Positions 33,388 through 43,861 are shown, numbered from the stretch's first letter. The stretch is DNA of 64,000 bases from Dugong dugon (GCA_030035585.1 CM057461.1:166853624-166917623), one strand, 5' to 3'. Numbers and translations: made by a program. Notes: a model not told the origin generated them from the letters alone.

Positions 33388-33423
33388 CCCACCTCCAAGG
33401 CTGTGTTAAATTAGGACTAATCT

Positions 33424-33959
33424 TCTAATTTATGTCTGCCTTAGTTATCTAGTACTGCTATAACATAAATTTATTCTCTCACAGTTTAGGAGGCTAGAAG
33501 TCCAGAATCAGGGTGCCAGCTCCAGGGAAAACTTTCTCTGTCTGTCTACTGTGCAGGAAGGTCCTCGTCAATCTTCCCCTGGGTCTAAGAGGTTCTCAGC
33601 ACAGGGACTCTGGGTTCAAAGGACATGCTCCACTCCCGGCTTTCTTTTTGGTGGTAGTATGTCCCCCCGCCCCACACATCTCTACTCCCTTCTTTCTTCT
33701 TTTACCTCTTGTAAGATAAAATGTGATACAGGCCACATCCCAGGGAAACTCCCCTTACATTGGATCAAGGCTGTGACCTGAGTAAGGATGTTGTATCCCA
33801 CCCTAATCCTCTTTACAATAACCTAATGTTGCCTAATTAACCACAGGCAGAGATTAGAATTTACAACACATAGGACAATTACATCAGATCACAAAATGGA
33901 GGACAAACATGATACATATTTTTGGAGGACACAATTCAATCCATGACAATGTGCTTCTG
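33424..33959 (-). mobile_element. Afrotherian MaLR-type LTR, antisense
   Basis: Read on the minus strand it starts with a 'catggattgaattgtgtcc' text and ends with 'agaaaataaatttatg' and 'agcagtactagataac' text, the usual order of a MaLR solo LTR. A partial relative is at 60180-60388. It is flanked not by the expected 5-bp duplication but by a 17-base near-identical repeat (33407-33423 and 33960-33976, one mismatch). Confidence 0.75.
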
Positions 33960-34016
33960 TAAATTAGGACTAGTCTCATCTGTTTAGGATGGTATTAGAA
34001 GATGACCTTGACTAGA

Positions 34017-34207
34017 AGAGTGGTTCAAAAAGTTTAGCATGCATCAGCATCACCTGGAGAGTGTGCTTGTGAAAACACAGACTGCTGAGCCTTGTCCTCA
34101 GAGTTTCTAATTCCATAGGCCCGACGTTGGGCTTGATAATTTGCATTTTGATCAAGTTCCCAGGTGATGCTGATGTTCCCAAGACCGCACCTTGGGAAAC
34201 ATCAGTC
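34017..34207 (+). mobile_element. MER5A-like hAT MITE
   Basis: 'gtggttcaaaaagtttagc', 'catcagcatcacctggag', 'tttctaattccataggcc' and 'aagttcccaggtgatgctga' follow the MER5A order from end to end, unlike the swapped order of the elements at 27516 and 35514. Confidence 0.8.
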
Positions 34208-34683
34208 TAGAATCTTATTTCCTATATTTCCTTATTGATGAGAACCACCTACAAATGTCGAGCTGGATTTCTCTTCCACTATCTCTGCTCTAAAGTGGAG
34301 TCCCTTTGGGTCTCTCTGCTTTCATCTACCCCTTTGGAGTTGAAGCCAGTTCCAGTAGCTCCAGAGAACTCAGGTAGATAGAATGAATGACAGAGAAAGA
34401 GAAACTCTAAATGTTCAGCTTCCCAGATGCTTCTTCAGTTCATATGCAGTAGGACTGGGGTGGGACCCAGAAACCTACATTACTCTCAAGTACTTCAGGG
34501 ACTCTTGTATTCAGACAAATCTAGGAAGCAGTAGTGAATCAATTTATTTATTCATGAATTTATGAAGGCTGTTAGTTATGCAATGTGACAAAGAAAAATA
34601 CAAGTTTCACTGTATTTTTCAACTTAGTGTTGTAAAAAGACAAATGGACCGGGAGTCAGAAGATCTTGTCAATATTTGATACT
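34208..34683. other. No feature recognised
   Basis: This is unassigned sequence. Confidence 0.4.
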
Positions 34684-34868
34684 CCTAAGCACTCAACCAC
34701 TACCAAAAGGTTAGTAGTTCGAACTCACCCAGAGGCACCTCAGAGGGCAGTCCTGGAAATCTGCTTCTGAAAGGTCACAGCCTTGAAAACCCTATGGAGC
34801 AGTTCTGCTTTGCACACATAGGGTCACTGTGAGTCAGAAGTGACTTGATGGCAACTAACAACAACACC
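34684..34868 (+). mobile_element. AfroSINE, head truncated, (CAA)n tail
   Basis: It starts within the tRNA-like part ('ctaccaaaaggttagtagttc'), then 'gttcgaactc', 'ctgcttctgaaaggtcac', 'gtcactgtgagtcag' and 'ggcaactaacaacaac'. It belongs to the 'gggtggtgcaaa' subtype by its middle. Confidence 0.9.
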
Positions 34869-34954
34869 ATGCTTTGATATTATGGGCAGTCTCTCTAACC
34901 ACTAGGGTAATTTGTAAAATACAGTATTATCTGCAAAATAAGGCTAATAATATT

Positions 34955-35210
34955 CATCTATTCATTCGGCACTACTATGTGTCAAGTGAGCTAAGTGAGC
35001 TAAGACAGATATGGTCCTTGCCCTCACAGAGCAAGCACACAGTATAGATAAGCAGAACATTAAATAAGTGATAATGAAATGTGATGAGGTACCCCACCTA
35101 GTTTGTGGGGTTGCTGTGAGGTAAGAGGAGATAACATGGAAACGAAGGATTTACAAAGCACAGTATGTGTACGGGAACTTACCTGATTATCATCATCCTT
35201 ATTATTAGCA
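34955..35210 (-). repeat. L2 3' end (antisense) joined to a MIR-like remnant
   Basis: 'ttcggcactactatgtgtc' and 'ggtccttgccctcacagagc' are the reversed L2 end. 'gtttgtggggttgctgtgagg' near 35100 is MIR-like in sense orientation. Boundaries are uncertain. Confidence 0.55.
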
Positions 35211-35513
35211 GTGGGGATAATTCTGTTAATGGTCATGGAGGAACAGGAAAGACAGGATCAGAAATAGACAAACTAAGCTTGAAGTGTTGAGAGAATAAAC
35301 GAGTGAAATGAATGGCCTACAGGGGAGAACAGGGAGAGTCTAGCATTATAGAAGCCAGGAAAGGACAAAGTTTCAAGAACTTCAAGAAGAGCGTGATCAG
35401 CAGCCCTCATAGTTGCAGAGATCAAGGAGAGTGAGAAATGAGAAAAGGCATTCAGGAGGCTGAGCTGGGCAACTGGTGACCTGGGGACTGCAGGCAGATG
35501 GTAAAAAGAAAGA

Positions 35514-35946
35514 CAAGGCTTTGAACTGGTTTGCTGCCATTCGAACCCCTGCTGAGAATTTACATTTCTTTTATTTTACTGTGGTTTAGGTGAAAGTTTA
35601 CAGTGCAAATTAATTTTTCATTCAAAAAGTTATACACAAATTGTTTTGTGACATTGGTTGCAGTCCCCGCAATGTGTCAGCACTCTCCCCTTTTCCCTTT
35701 CCACCTTGGGTTCTCCCTGTCCATTGAGAATTTGCATTTCTAACAAGTTGCCAGGAGATACTAATGCTGCTGGTTAGGGACCAATTCTGAGAATCTCTAG
35801 TAGAGCAGTGGTTCTCAAAATTTATTATACATAAGAATCACCTGGAGATCTTGTTCAAAATGTAGATTCTGATTCAGTATATCTGGGGGTGGAAATGTAA
35901 ATTCTCAGCAGGGGTTCAAATCAGAATGAACCGGTTTGAAGCCCTG
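35514..35946. mobile_element. Inside-out MER5-like hAT MITE, copy 2, split by an L1 end
   Basis: It has the same architecture as 27516-27775: termini 'aaggctttgaactgg' and the complement of 'cagggcttcaaaccgg', swapped MER5A halves, and the central 'gagaatctctagtagagc' where they meet. Removing the L1 insertion at 35570-35724 leaves about 260 bases. The flanks share 'aaagaaa' (near 35505-35512 and 35947-35954), consistent with an 8-bp duplication. Confidence 0.75.
35570..35724 (-). mobile_element. 5'-truncated elephant-type L1 end, antisense
   Basis: The reversed 3' terminus 'ttttactgtggtttaggtg' is followed by 'aagtttacagtgcaaatt'. The flanks 'tgagaatttacatttct' and 'tgagaatttgcatttct' (35553-35569, 35725-35741) are a 17-base duplication with one mismatch, and belong to the host MITE. 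So this insertion came later. Confidence 0.9.
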
Positions 35947-35954
35947 AAAGAAAC

Positions 35955-38305
35955 AGGTTATTTCCATCTGTTTTATTGAGCAGGACACTGAACAACAGAG
36001 GGACACTGTCAGGTAAGTCATTTGCACAAATCAGATCAAAACTTTGCCTTCCCAAAGGTCAAGTTCTATCACCACAAATTAGGCAGCCCCAGTCACTTGT
36101 CTGCAGTCTACACCATCCGGCACAGAGGCCAGCCTGACAGTCCTGGGGGACATACACAGGTGAAAAGACTCTCTCTTCGGTGGTGGCTTCTTTCAGGTCA
36201 GGGTGTCACCGTATGGAGCGCAGTCAGATGCCCTGGCTCCCTACATTATGCATCTATAAGGCACTTTGAATCTTAGGAGGCTGGCACGCCATAAATTGTT
36301 ACTATCATTAATAACAAATAATGCTCTGAAAAAAGCCTGCATTGCAGACATGAGAGTACAGTGTAAAAGAGATCCACTATGGGATGAATTTCCTTGAAGG
36401 CAGTAAAAGGAATGAATTTATTGGGGTGGGGGTGGGAAAGAAGAGCTAAATATCTAGCGTGATGTTTAAAAACATATTTTTTAAACTACTGAGGAAAAAA
36501 AATATACGTCTCTAGGCTGGGTCTTCTAATTCTACTGGGCTGTTCCATAAACCCGAGGCATAACTACTGAAAAAGTCTGACGCCAACAAAATGTAGATTA
36601 ACTGCAGGAACAGACACAAGGCCACAGCAGCAGATCAAAGAGAGGCAGCTCAGGGAGCAGGCTCAGCGAAACATGATGGGGCATTACCATAATGAATTTT
36701 GTGAGTAAGCAACTCACTTGAAAATCGGTCCTTTTGATCTGCTAAGAAGGTGTTTACTGTAATCAGAAAAAGGTTTACTTGGCAGGGGGGGAGAAAAAGA
36801 AAGAGGAAGTGAGATAGACCGTTTTCGATCTGGTTTTAAACAATTTTCTTTGCTCTATCTGGTTTCTAGACTCTCCTAGGTTCTTTCCTTCTCTGATTCC
36901 CTCAATCATCTTAGAAAGAAAACTTAATTTTAGTTAAAGTATTTTGGATTTTAAGGGAGGAGGGGAGCAGATGGAAAAGGGATAAACCCAAAGACATCTT
37001 GCCTTAGCAAAGGGAGTTATGGCTTCAAACCAAATGAAACTACATAAGTCATGAGTGCCAATAAAATGTTAACAGATCGATTAAGCGTGTTGAGAAAAAG
37101 GCTTCCTGGGATTCCTGGACAAAGCTAAGAATGCGTCAGTTGAAGAACTGGTTTTCAGCTCTGCCCTTTTGTCTATCAAAGATTGCTCTTACCATATTGT
37201 CTCAGAGAGAGGCAAAGGCCTCTGGAAAGCTGAATGTTCTTTCTCTTGGAGAGGGGGAGTGTGTTTCTCTGCTCTATTAAATTTGAGTATATAATACTTT
37301 TGTACAATGAATGAATGTAATTAAGACCTACTCCGCCAGATTGCTGGGTAAAGTCTCTCTTTTCTTCCTTCTTCCCTCCCTCTTTTCCTCCCTTCCTCCC
37401 TTCTTCCCTTCCTTCCTTTTGCTGTTCTCTTTCCTGACTATCTCCAGGGCTTGAAGGAAAAAGGTCTTGGCAATAGCCCATTTGTCCCTAAACTGAGTTT
37501 GGGTCACATGATGTAGCAGCTGTCTATGTCCCCTTATCTACTTCCATTCATGTTGTTACTGTGCAAGACCAGAGGGAAAAGTGAAAGACTGCATCTCATT
37601 TCTGGGAAGACCAGATCTGGGGTGTGAGGCAGTGGACAAAAAAGTCCCATGAGCTCAGAACCAGCTGCTAACTATACACTCACATCACATTGGCCAAAGA
37701 GGCTCCATCCGTTCCTTTCCCAGAAATATCTCTCAGGGGAAGCCCTAAGAATGTTTAAAAGTTGCTTTGACAAGACAAAAATCCCTGTGCAGCCTCACAG
37801 AATTTTGGTAAAGAACACAGGAACAAGAGTCTGCACAGATTTAAGAACAAACAAGCAACTCCACATCCTGCACTTCGGATGAGTAGGCTGTGGTGGTGAC
37901 CGCTGCAGAGGAAATTCAAGGAAGGCAACAGCTGGGGCAAGTCATATCTCAGGATAAACCACTCCATGTGTGTCCCTATTTCAAATGAAACTCCTCAGAA
38001 AGCAGCCCCTTTGAAGTCCCTAAGTGACTTAATCTCAATGGTTTTAACCAGTTTTCCAAGAAAACTTGCTAACTCCCCATTCCCATAGATACCCCACATT
38101 TTCAAGGGTTTCCCTCTTAGGTGTTCAGCAAAGCAAACATAGCAGCACTCAAACATTTGTTGAAGGAATGCTAGTGGAAAGATCATCAAAATTTTTCAAC
38201 TTGGAAAATGTTTCTTTCCAAAAAACTTGAAAATCAAAAATCTAAATATTCGTAGATATAGTGTCTCAGACTGAGGCCAAATGACCTGATTTTAGTGTCT
38301 CTATG
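35955..38305. other. Repeat-poor single-copy DNA
   Basis: Apart from a pyrimidine tract I recognise no repeat. The 36280-37150 part is compositionally balanced and a candidate for conserved non-coding DNA. Open frames at 36022-36276 and 37649-37882 are short and without family resemblance. Confidence 0.45.
37354..37420. repeat. 67-base pure pyrimidine tract (CCTT/CTTC)n
   Basis: An uninterrupted C/T run of 67 bases made of cct/ctt units, with near-mirror symmetry in places. It is an expanded simple repeat. Confidence 0.95.
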
Positions 38306-38494
38306 AGGTAGCCCTGGTGGCATAGTGGTTAAAGCACTCAATTGCTAACTGAAATGTCGGCAGTTCGAAATCACCAGTGGCTCCAAGGGAGAAAGATGTG
38401 GCAGTCTGCTTCTGTAAAGATTTACAGCCTTTGAAACCCTCTGGGGTCGCTATGAGTTGGAATCGACTTGATGGCAACGGGGTTTTTTTTTTTT
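38306..38494 (+). mobile_element. AfroSINE, long subtype, with repeated tail piece
   Basis: 'gtagccctggtggcatagtgg', 'gttcgaaatc', 'gggagaaagatgtggcag', 'gtcgctatgagttgg' and a T run are present. The unit 'gagtcggaatcga' recurs after the T run (about 38500-38513), as if a second 3' piece was added. Confidence 0.93.
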
Positions 38495-38554
38495 GAGTAC
38501 GAGTCGGAATCGAATCAAAAGCATAAAACAACAGCCATAATGTTGGATTCACTG

Positions 38555-39385
38555 GCTTTTTAAACATTTTCTGCAGAAAATTTCAAACATATACAAAATA
38601 AATAGGATATTGAATCTTTACATACCCATCACTCAGCTTCAACAAGGATCAACATTCTACTATTCTTGTATCATCTCTACTTCCACCTAATCCCCCTACT
38701 TGATTATTATTGTTTTTACCATTTTAGCTAAAATTTACATACACTGAAATGCACAAATCTTAACTGTACAGTTTTGACAAACAGACTCATGTATCTCTTG
38801 CCCCTATCATGTAACTCTTCCCCACATTTTCATGTCTCCAGAGAGTTCCCTCATATCCTATTATAGATTGAATTGTGTCTCCCGAAAAGTTATGTGGAAG
38901 TCCTAACCCTGAAAAAGCTATGTTAGCTTTGTAAGAAAAACGCCTTCTGAGTGGTGTCTTATAAAAAGAGCAGACTAGACACAGACACACACAGGGAGAG
39001 ATGCCACATGAAGACGGAGGCAGATGAATCCAGAAGCCTAGGAAAGCTGAGAATTGCTGGCAGCTGCTACAAACTGAAAGAGACGAGAAAGACCTTCCCT
39101 TAGAGCCAACATCCTGAATTCGGACTACTATCCTCCAGAACTGTGTGGAAATAAATTTCTGTTCTTTAAAGCCACCGTTTGTCGTATTTTGTTATGACTG
39201 CCCTTAGCAAACTAAGACATGTCCCTTCTCAGTCAACGCCCCTCCAGAGGAAAACACTTTTCTGATTTTTTTCATCTAATTTTTGCATTATACTACAGTA
39301 TATATTTTTTGTGTATTTTCACTTTGCATAATGTCTGCAATATTTATCCATATTTTGCATATATATGTAGTATATTATTGTTCTT
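38555..39385 (-). repeat. Older L1 3' UTR, antisense, split by an MLT1 LTR
   Basis: 'cccatcactcagcttcaac' and 'acacatacactgaaatgc'-like text lie left of the LTR. 'agtcaacgcccctccagagg' resumes the same L1 order after it. It may be two L1 fragments joined near 38720. Confidence 0.6.
38860..39217 (+). mobile_element. MLT1/MaLR solo LTR, sense
   Basis: The complete MLT1 order is 'attatagattgaattgtgtc', 'ggaagtcctaaccctg', 'ttataaaaagagcag', 'cacatgaagacggaggcag', 'cctccagaactgtgtgg', 'aataaatttctgttc', 'tgttatgactgccc' and 'aactaagaca'. The 'aataaa' is the usual LTR polyadenylation signal. There is no internal viral sequence. Confidence 0.88.
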
Positions 39386-40432
39386 TTTAATTAATAAAAT
39401 TTATTTAGAGAAGTTTTAGGTTTACAGAAAAATTGAGCAGGAAGTACAGACAGATCTCATATGCTCACCACATATTTTCCCCTTTTATTAATGTCTTGCA
39501 TTATCACAGCACATTTGTTACAATCGATGAACCACTATGGATAAGATAATTATTAACTAAAGTACACATTTTACAATAAGGTTCACTCTTTGTGTTGTAC
39601 AATTCTATGCATTTTGACAAATTCACAGCGTCATACACCCACCACTATAGTATCATAGAGAATAGTTTCACTGATCCAAATATCTTGTGTTTCACCTATT
39701 CCCCACACCCCTCCCTCACCCCTGGCTGAACCCCTGATATTTTTACTGTTTTTAAAGCTTTGCCTTTTCCAGGATGTCATATAGTTGGAATCATACAGTA
39801 TGTAGCTTTTTCAGACTAGTTTCTTTCACTTAACCGTTACCAAATTTGTTGCTATAGAATCAATTTGGACTCATAATGACCCCATAGGACAGAGTAGAGT
39901 TGCCCCATAGGGTTTTCAAGGAGTGGCTGGTGGATTTGAACAACTGACCTTTTGGTTAGCAGCCACAGCTCTTAACCACTGTGCCACCAGGGCTCCTTCT
40001 TTCACTTAGCAGTATGCATTTAAGTTTCCTCCATGTCTTTGCATGGCTTGATAGCTCGTTTCTTTTTATCACTGGATCCACCGTGTGGATGTACCACTGT
40101 TTGTTTATCCATTCACCTATTGAAGAACTTCTTGGTTGCTTCCAGTTTTGGACAATTATGAATAAAGCTGCTATAAACATCCTTGTTCAGGTTTTTGTGT
40201 GGACTGTTTTCAACTCATTTGGGTAAATACCTAGGAGTGCAATAGCTTGATTGTATGATAAGCCTATGTTCAACTTTGTAAGAAAAGGACAAACTGTCTT
40301 CCAAAATGGCTGTACCATTTTACATTCTCACCAGCAAAAAATGTGAGTTCCTGTTGCTTCACATTCTCGCCAGCATTTGGTGTTGTCAGTGTTTTTTATT
40401 TTAGCCATTCTAGTAGGTGTGTAGCGGTATCT
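39386..40432 (-). repeat. L1M (L1MB-like) 3' UTR, antisense, split by AfroSINE
   Basis: 'gtttacagaaaaattgagc', 'acaatcgatgaaccactatgg', 'tcactctttgtgttgtac', 'gcttgatagctcgtttc', 'atgaataaagctgctataaac', 'ccaaaatggctgtacc' and 'gtgtgtagcggtatctcg' follow the same family as 23671-24388 but extend farther 5'. It is nested within an older L1. Confidence 0.85.
39833..39996 (-). mobile_element. AfroSINE, short subtype, antisense, perfect TSD
   Basis: The reversed copy has 'ccccatagggttttcaagg', 'ttggttagcagccacagc' and 'gtgccaccagggctcc'. The duplication 'ttctttcactta' is identical at 39821-39832 and 39997-40008 and is part of the host L1 text. Confidence 0.97.
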
Positions 40433-42650
40433 CGTTGTTAGTTCATTACTTTTTATTATTGAGTGTTTTATAAATATACCACACTTCGTTTATCCATTCT
40501 CCTCTTGACAGACACCTGGGCTGTTTCCAGTTGTCAGCTCTTGTGAATAAAGCTGCAATAAAAATTTATATACAAGTTATTTCGAGGACATTTGTTTTCA
40601 TTTCAGTTGGATAATAATCAGGAATGGAATTGCTGAGTTAAAGGATAGGCATATATATAACTTTATAAGAGATTAGTAAGCACTTTTCCAAAGGACTTAT
40701 ACCCTTTTACATTCCTTTCAGCAATGTATAAGATTTCCAATTGCTCCACATCCTTGTCTACATTTGGTTGTGTCCATCTTCTTGATTTTAGCCACTGTGG
40801 TAGGTGTGTAGTGGTATCTCATTGTGATTTGAATTAGCTTTTCCCAAATGAGACACGATGATGAGCACTTTTTCATGTACTTGTCGACAATTTAAATATC
40901 TTCTTTTGTCAAGTGACTGTCTTTGGATCATTTTTAATTGGGTTCTTTTTGGTACTATTATTATTGATTTATAAAAGTTCTTTATATATTCTGGATACAA
41001 GTTCTTTATCAGATAAATGTTTCTGTGAATATTTTATCCCCAGTCTGTGGATTGTTAATTCATTGTCTTACTAGTGTCTTTTGATGAGTAGAAGTTTTTA
41101 ATTCTGATAATGTCTAATTTGTGAGGTTTTTTTTCTTTTATGGTTATTGTTATCTCTGTCCTGTTAAAGAAATACTTAGTCCCAAGTTACAAAGCTATTC
41201 TCCTATGTTTTTATTCTAAAAATTTTTGTTATAATAGCTATAATTTTGGCTTTTATGTTTAGGTTTATTTATCCATCTAAATTTACTTTTTATATGGTAA
41301 AAGTAGGGATTGAGATACATTTTTTTTTCCCCATGTGGATAGCAGTTGTTCCAGCACCACTAGTTAAGAACAGTTTTCTTTGTCCCACTGAATTACTTTG
41401 GTACCTTTGTCAAAAATCAATTGACCGTATAAGCGTGGCTCTATTTTTGGGCTCTGTACTCTGTTCTATTGATCTAATTGTCTATCCTTATGTCAATACT
41501 TCATTGTACTGATTACTGTAGATTTATAGTAAGTCTTGGAGGCATATAGTATACGTAAGTCCTTGAACTCCCCTCCTTCAAATTGTTTAGCCATTCTAAA
41601 TCATTTGTACTTCCACATAAATTTTAGAATCAGCTTTTCAATTTCTATAAAAAACAATGCTGAGATTATGATTTGGATTTCACTGAATCTATAGATTTAT
41701 TTGAATAGAACTAACATCTTAACAATATTGAGTCTTCCAATCTATGAACTGGTGTACTTATACATTTATTTAGGTCTTCAATTTCTCTTAGCAATGTTTA
41801 GCAGTCTTCAGTGCAAAGTTTTGCTGATTTTTTGTTATATTTATTTCTAAATATTTATGTTTTCTGATGTTACTATAATTGTTTAAAAAATTTAAATGTC
41901 CAATTATTGGTTTCTAGTATGCAGAAATACAATTGATTTTTATATATTGGCCTTGTATCATAAGACCTAATTTATTCCTGATACTATTAATATTTGTTTT
42001 CTCTCTTTTTTCCCCTTACTTTTATTATGAGGTTATTGATTTTATTAATATTTTCAAAGAACTATTTTTGGCTTTAAAAATCTTCTCCTTTCTGTTTTTT
42101 GATTTCTGAACTTTCTGATTTTTTTTTCTACTTACTTTGGGTTTATTTTACTCATCTTTTTCTAGCTTAAGATCATTGAAATGAGATCTTTCTTCTCTTC
42201 TAATATAACCATTTAAGGTTGTACATATCACTCTAAGCTCTGCTTTAGCTACATCACACAAATTTTGATACGTTGTATTTTCATTTTCATCAAGATCAAA
42301 GTTAGTCATATTTTCCTTGTGATTTCTTCTCTGATCCATAGATGATAGAGAAATATATTGTTCAATTTCCAAATATTTGTGGCTTTTCTAAATAGCTTAG
42401 TTACTAATTTAATTTCCTTGTGGTCAGAAAATATGCTCTGTAAGATTTCAATCTTTTGAAGAATATTGAGACCTTTTATAAAGCCATTCCATAGACTATT
42501 TTCTATATATTTATAATTGTTTTCTGTGAAAGAGTTAATTCAAAAAAGCTATTCCACCATTACTGAACTCTCTTGTTTATACTTTGAAAATGAAGTGTGT
42601 TCTTGAAAGGAAAACAGCAGTACTATAAATACCTTATGGAATGTTTAATA
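40433..42650 (-). repeat. Older L1, antisense, 3' UTR into ORF2
   Basis: 'atccattctcctcttgac' and 'gggctgtttccagttgtc' open a second 3' UTR. 'ttaacaatattgagtcttcc' marks the ORF2/3' UTR junction, and 'aaatttttgata'-type ORF2 text follows near 42180-42440. Parts of ORF2 are missing, since 3'-proximal text passes quickly to 5'-proximal ORF2 text. Confidence 0.75.
42148..42372 (-). pseudogene. L1 ORF2 (reverse transcriptase) remnant
   Basis: L1 ORF2 encodes endonuclease and reverse transcriptase. Here 74 codons stay open, and 'YQNLCDVAKAELRVICTTLN' then 'GYIRREERSHFNDLKLEK' match the region linking the endonuclease and reverse-transcriptase domains. No catalytic residues of either domain are in the piece. 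It is a dead fragment inside the older L1. Confidence 0.8.
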
Positions 42651-43356
42651 TGCATCCTTTGGCTTCTGTCTAGTAGGTGGGATTAGTTAGTTTGAATTCT
42701 GATATTCTGACCAATTTAGGTTTAACAACAATAAAAATTTAAAAAACAAACTTGCCGTTTATAGTAAAGGTTTTCCGCCTCAGAGACAAAACACAATCAT
42801 CTCTTAAATTCCTTCACAAAAATTTTACACTTAGTTATCCTTTTAAAATAACTTTTATATGCATCATCACACTATAATTGGAAAAGTAAGTGACTTGATT
42901 AGTGCCATAAAGCTAATGTGTATCATTACCCCCATAACTTTACTTGGAAATGACTATAGTTACTCATGCCTCTTTTGCTCAAAGCCCTAACAATGGCCTA
43001 CAATACAATACGTGATCTGGCCCCTTTCACCCCTGTCTGACATCCTTCTACAGCTCTTCCCTCTGGGCACTCCACTCCAGCCACACCAGCGTCTTCACTG
43101 TTCTTTGAACATAGCAGGTATGCTCACACATTGGGGCTTTTACCCTTGCCTGGAATTCTCTTCCTCCAGATAGTCACATAGGTAGTGCACTCATTTTTTT
43201 CAGATGTTTATTCAAAAGTTAAATTCTTAAATAAGCTTTCCATTTTTACTCTATCTAAAATTACACCTTCCAGTCCAGCTTCCCTTACTAAATATCTCTG
43301 ACTCTAACATAGTATATATATATGGGTGTGTATGTATGTGTATGTGTGTAATTTAT

Positions 43357-43521
43357 GGAGCCCCGGTGGTGCAGTGGTTAAGATCACAGCTGCTAACCAA
43401 AAGGCTGGCAGTCCAAATCCACCAGCCACTCCTTGGAAGCCCTATGGGGCAGTTCTACTCTGTCCTATAGAGTGGCTATGAGTTGGAATTGACTCGATGG
43501 CAATGGGTTATGTGTTATATA
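43357..43521 (+). mobile_element. AfroSINE, short subtype, in L2
   Basis: 'ggagccccggtggtgcagtgg', 'gtccaaatcc', 'ctccttggaagccc', 'gctatgagttggaattgac' and 'ggcaatgggtta' are present. 'taatttat' at 43349-43356 and 43522-43529 is an 8-base or longer duplication. Confidence 0.94.
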
Positions 43522-43642
43522 TAATTTATCTTATTTGTTTCCCTGACTTGAATGTAAGCACCACGAGGGCAGAAATGTGTCTTTTTTTTTTTTTTTTAAA
43601 TCATTGTTGTATCTCCTGACCCTAGAATAGTAACATGCACAT

Positions 43643-43852
43643 AAACCACCAGTTGCCATTGAGTCAACTCCAAGTCACAGCAACCCCATTTGTTTCAGAA
43701 TAGAACTGCCTCCATAGAGTTTTCGTAGCTATAACTTTTTAGAAGCAGATCACTAGGACTTTCTTCTGAGGCACCTCTGGGTGGGTTCAAACCATCAGCC
43801 TTCCAACTGGTAGCCCAGCACTTAACTATTTGTGCCACCCAAGGACTACTAT
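43643..43852 (-). mobile_element. AfroSINE, 'gggtggtgcaaa' subtype, antisense, in L2
   Basis: 'gttgccattgagtcaactcc', 'gaggcacctctgggtggg', 'ggttcaaaccatc' and 'gtgccacccaaggact' are in reverse order. The flanks 'catgcacat' at 43634-43642 and 43853-43861 are identical. Confidence 0.93.
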
Positions 43853-43861
43853 CATGCACAT

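Larger units (their letters stand above)
30870..33396 (-). mobile_element. L1 5' UTR plus decayed ORF1, antisense, ORF2 and 3' end absent
   Basis: Reading on the minus strand from 33396, the element starts 'ggtgggccaagatggcgg', a normal L1 5' start. About 1.4 kb of GC-rich 5' UTR with several CpGs follows, then ORF1 from 31975. ORF1 keeps a coiled-coil N-terminus and RRM-like motifs but has internal stops. The element stops near 30870 with no ORF2, 3' UTR or poly(A). L1 copies normally lose the 5' end, so losing the 3' end implies deletion, rearrangement, or a half-L1-like element. Confidence 0.85.
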
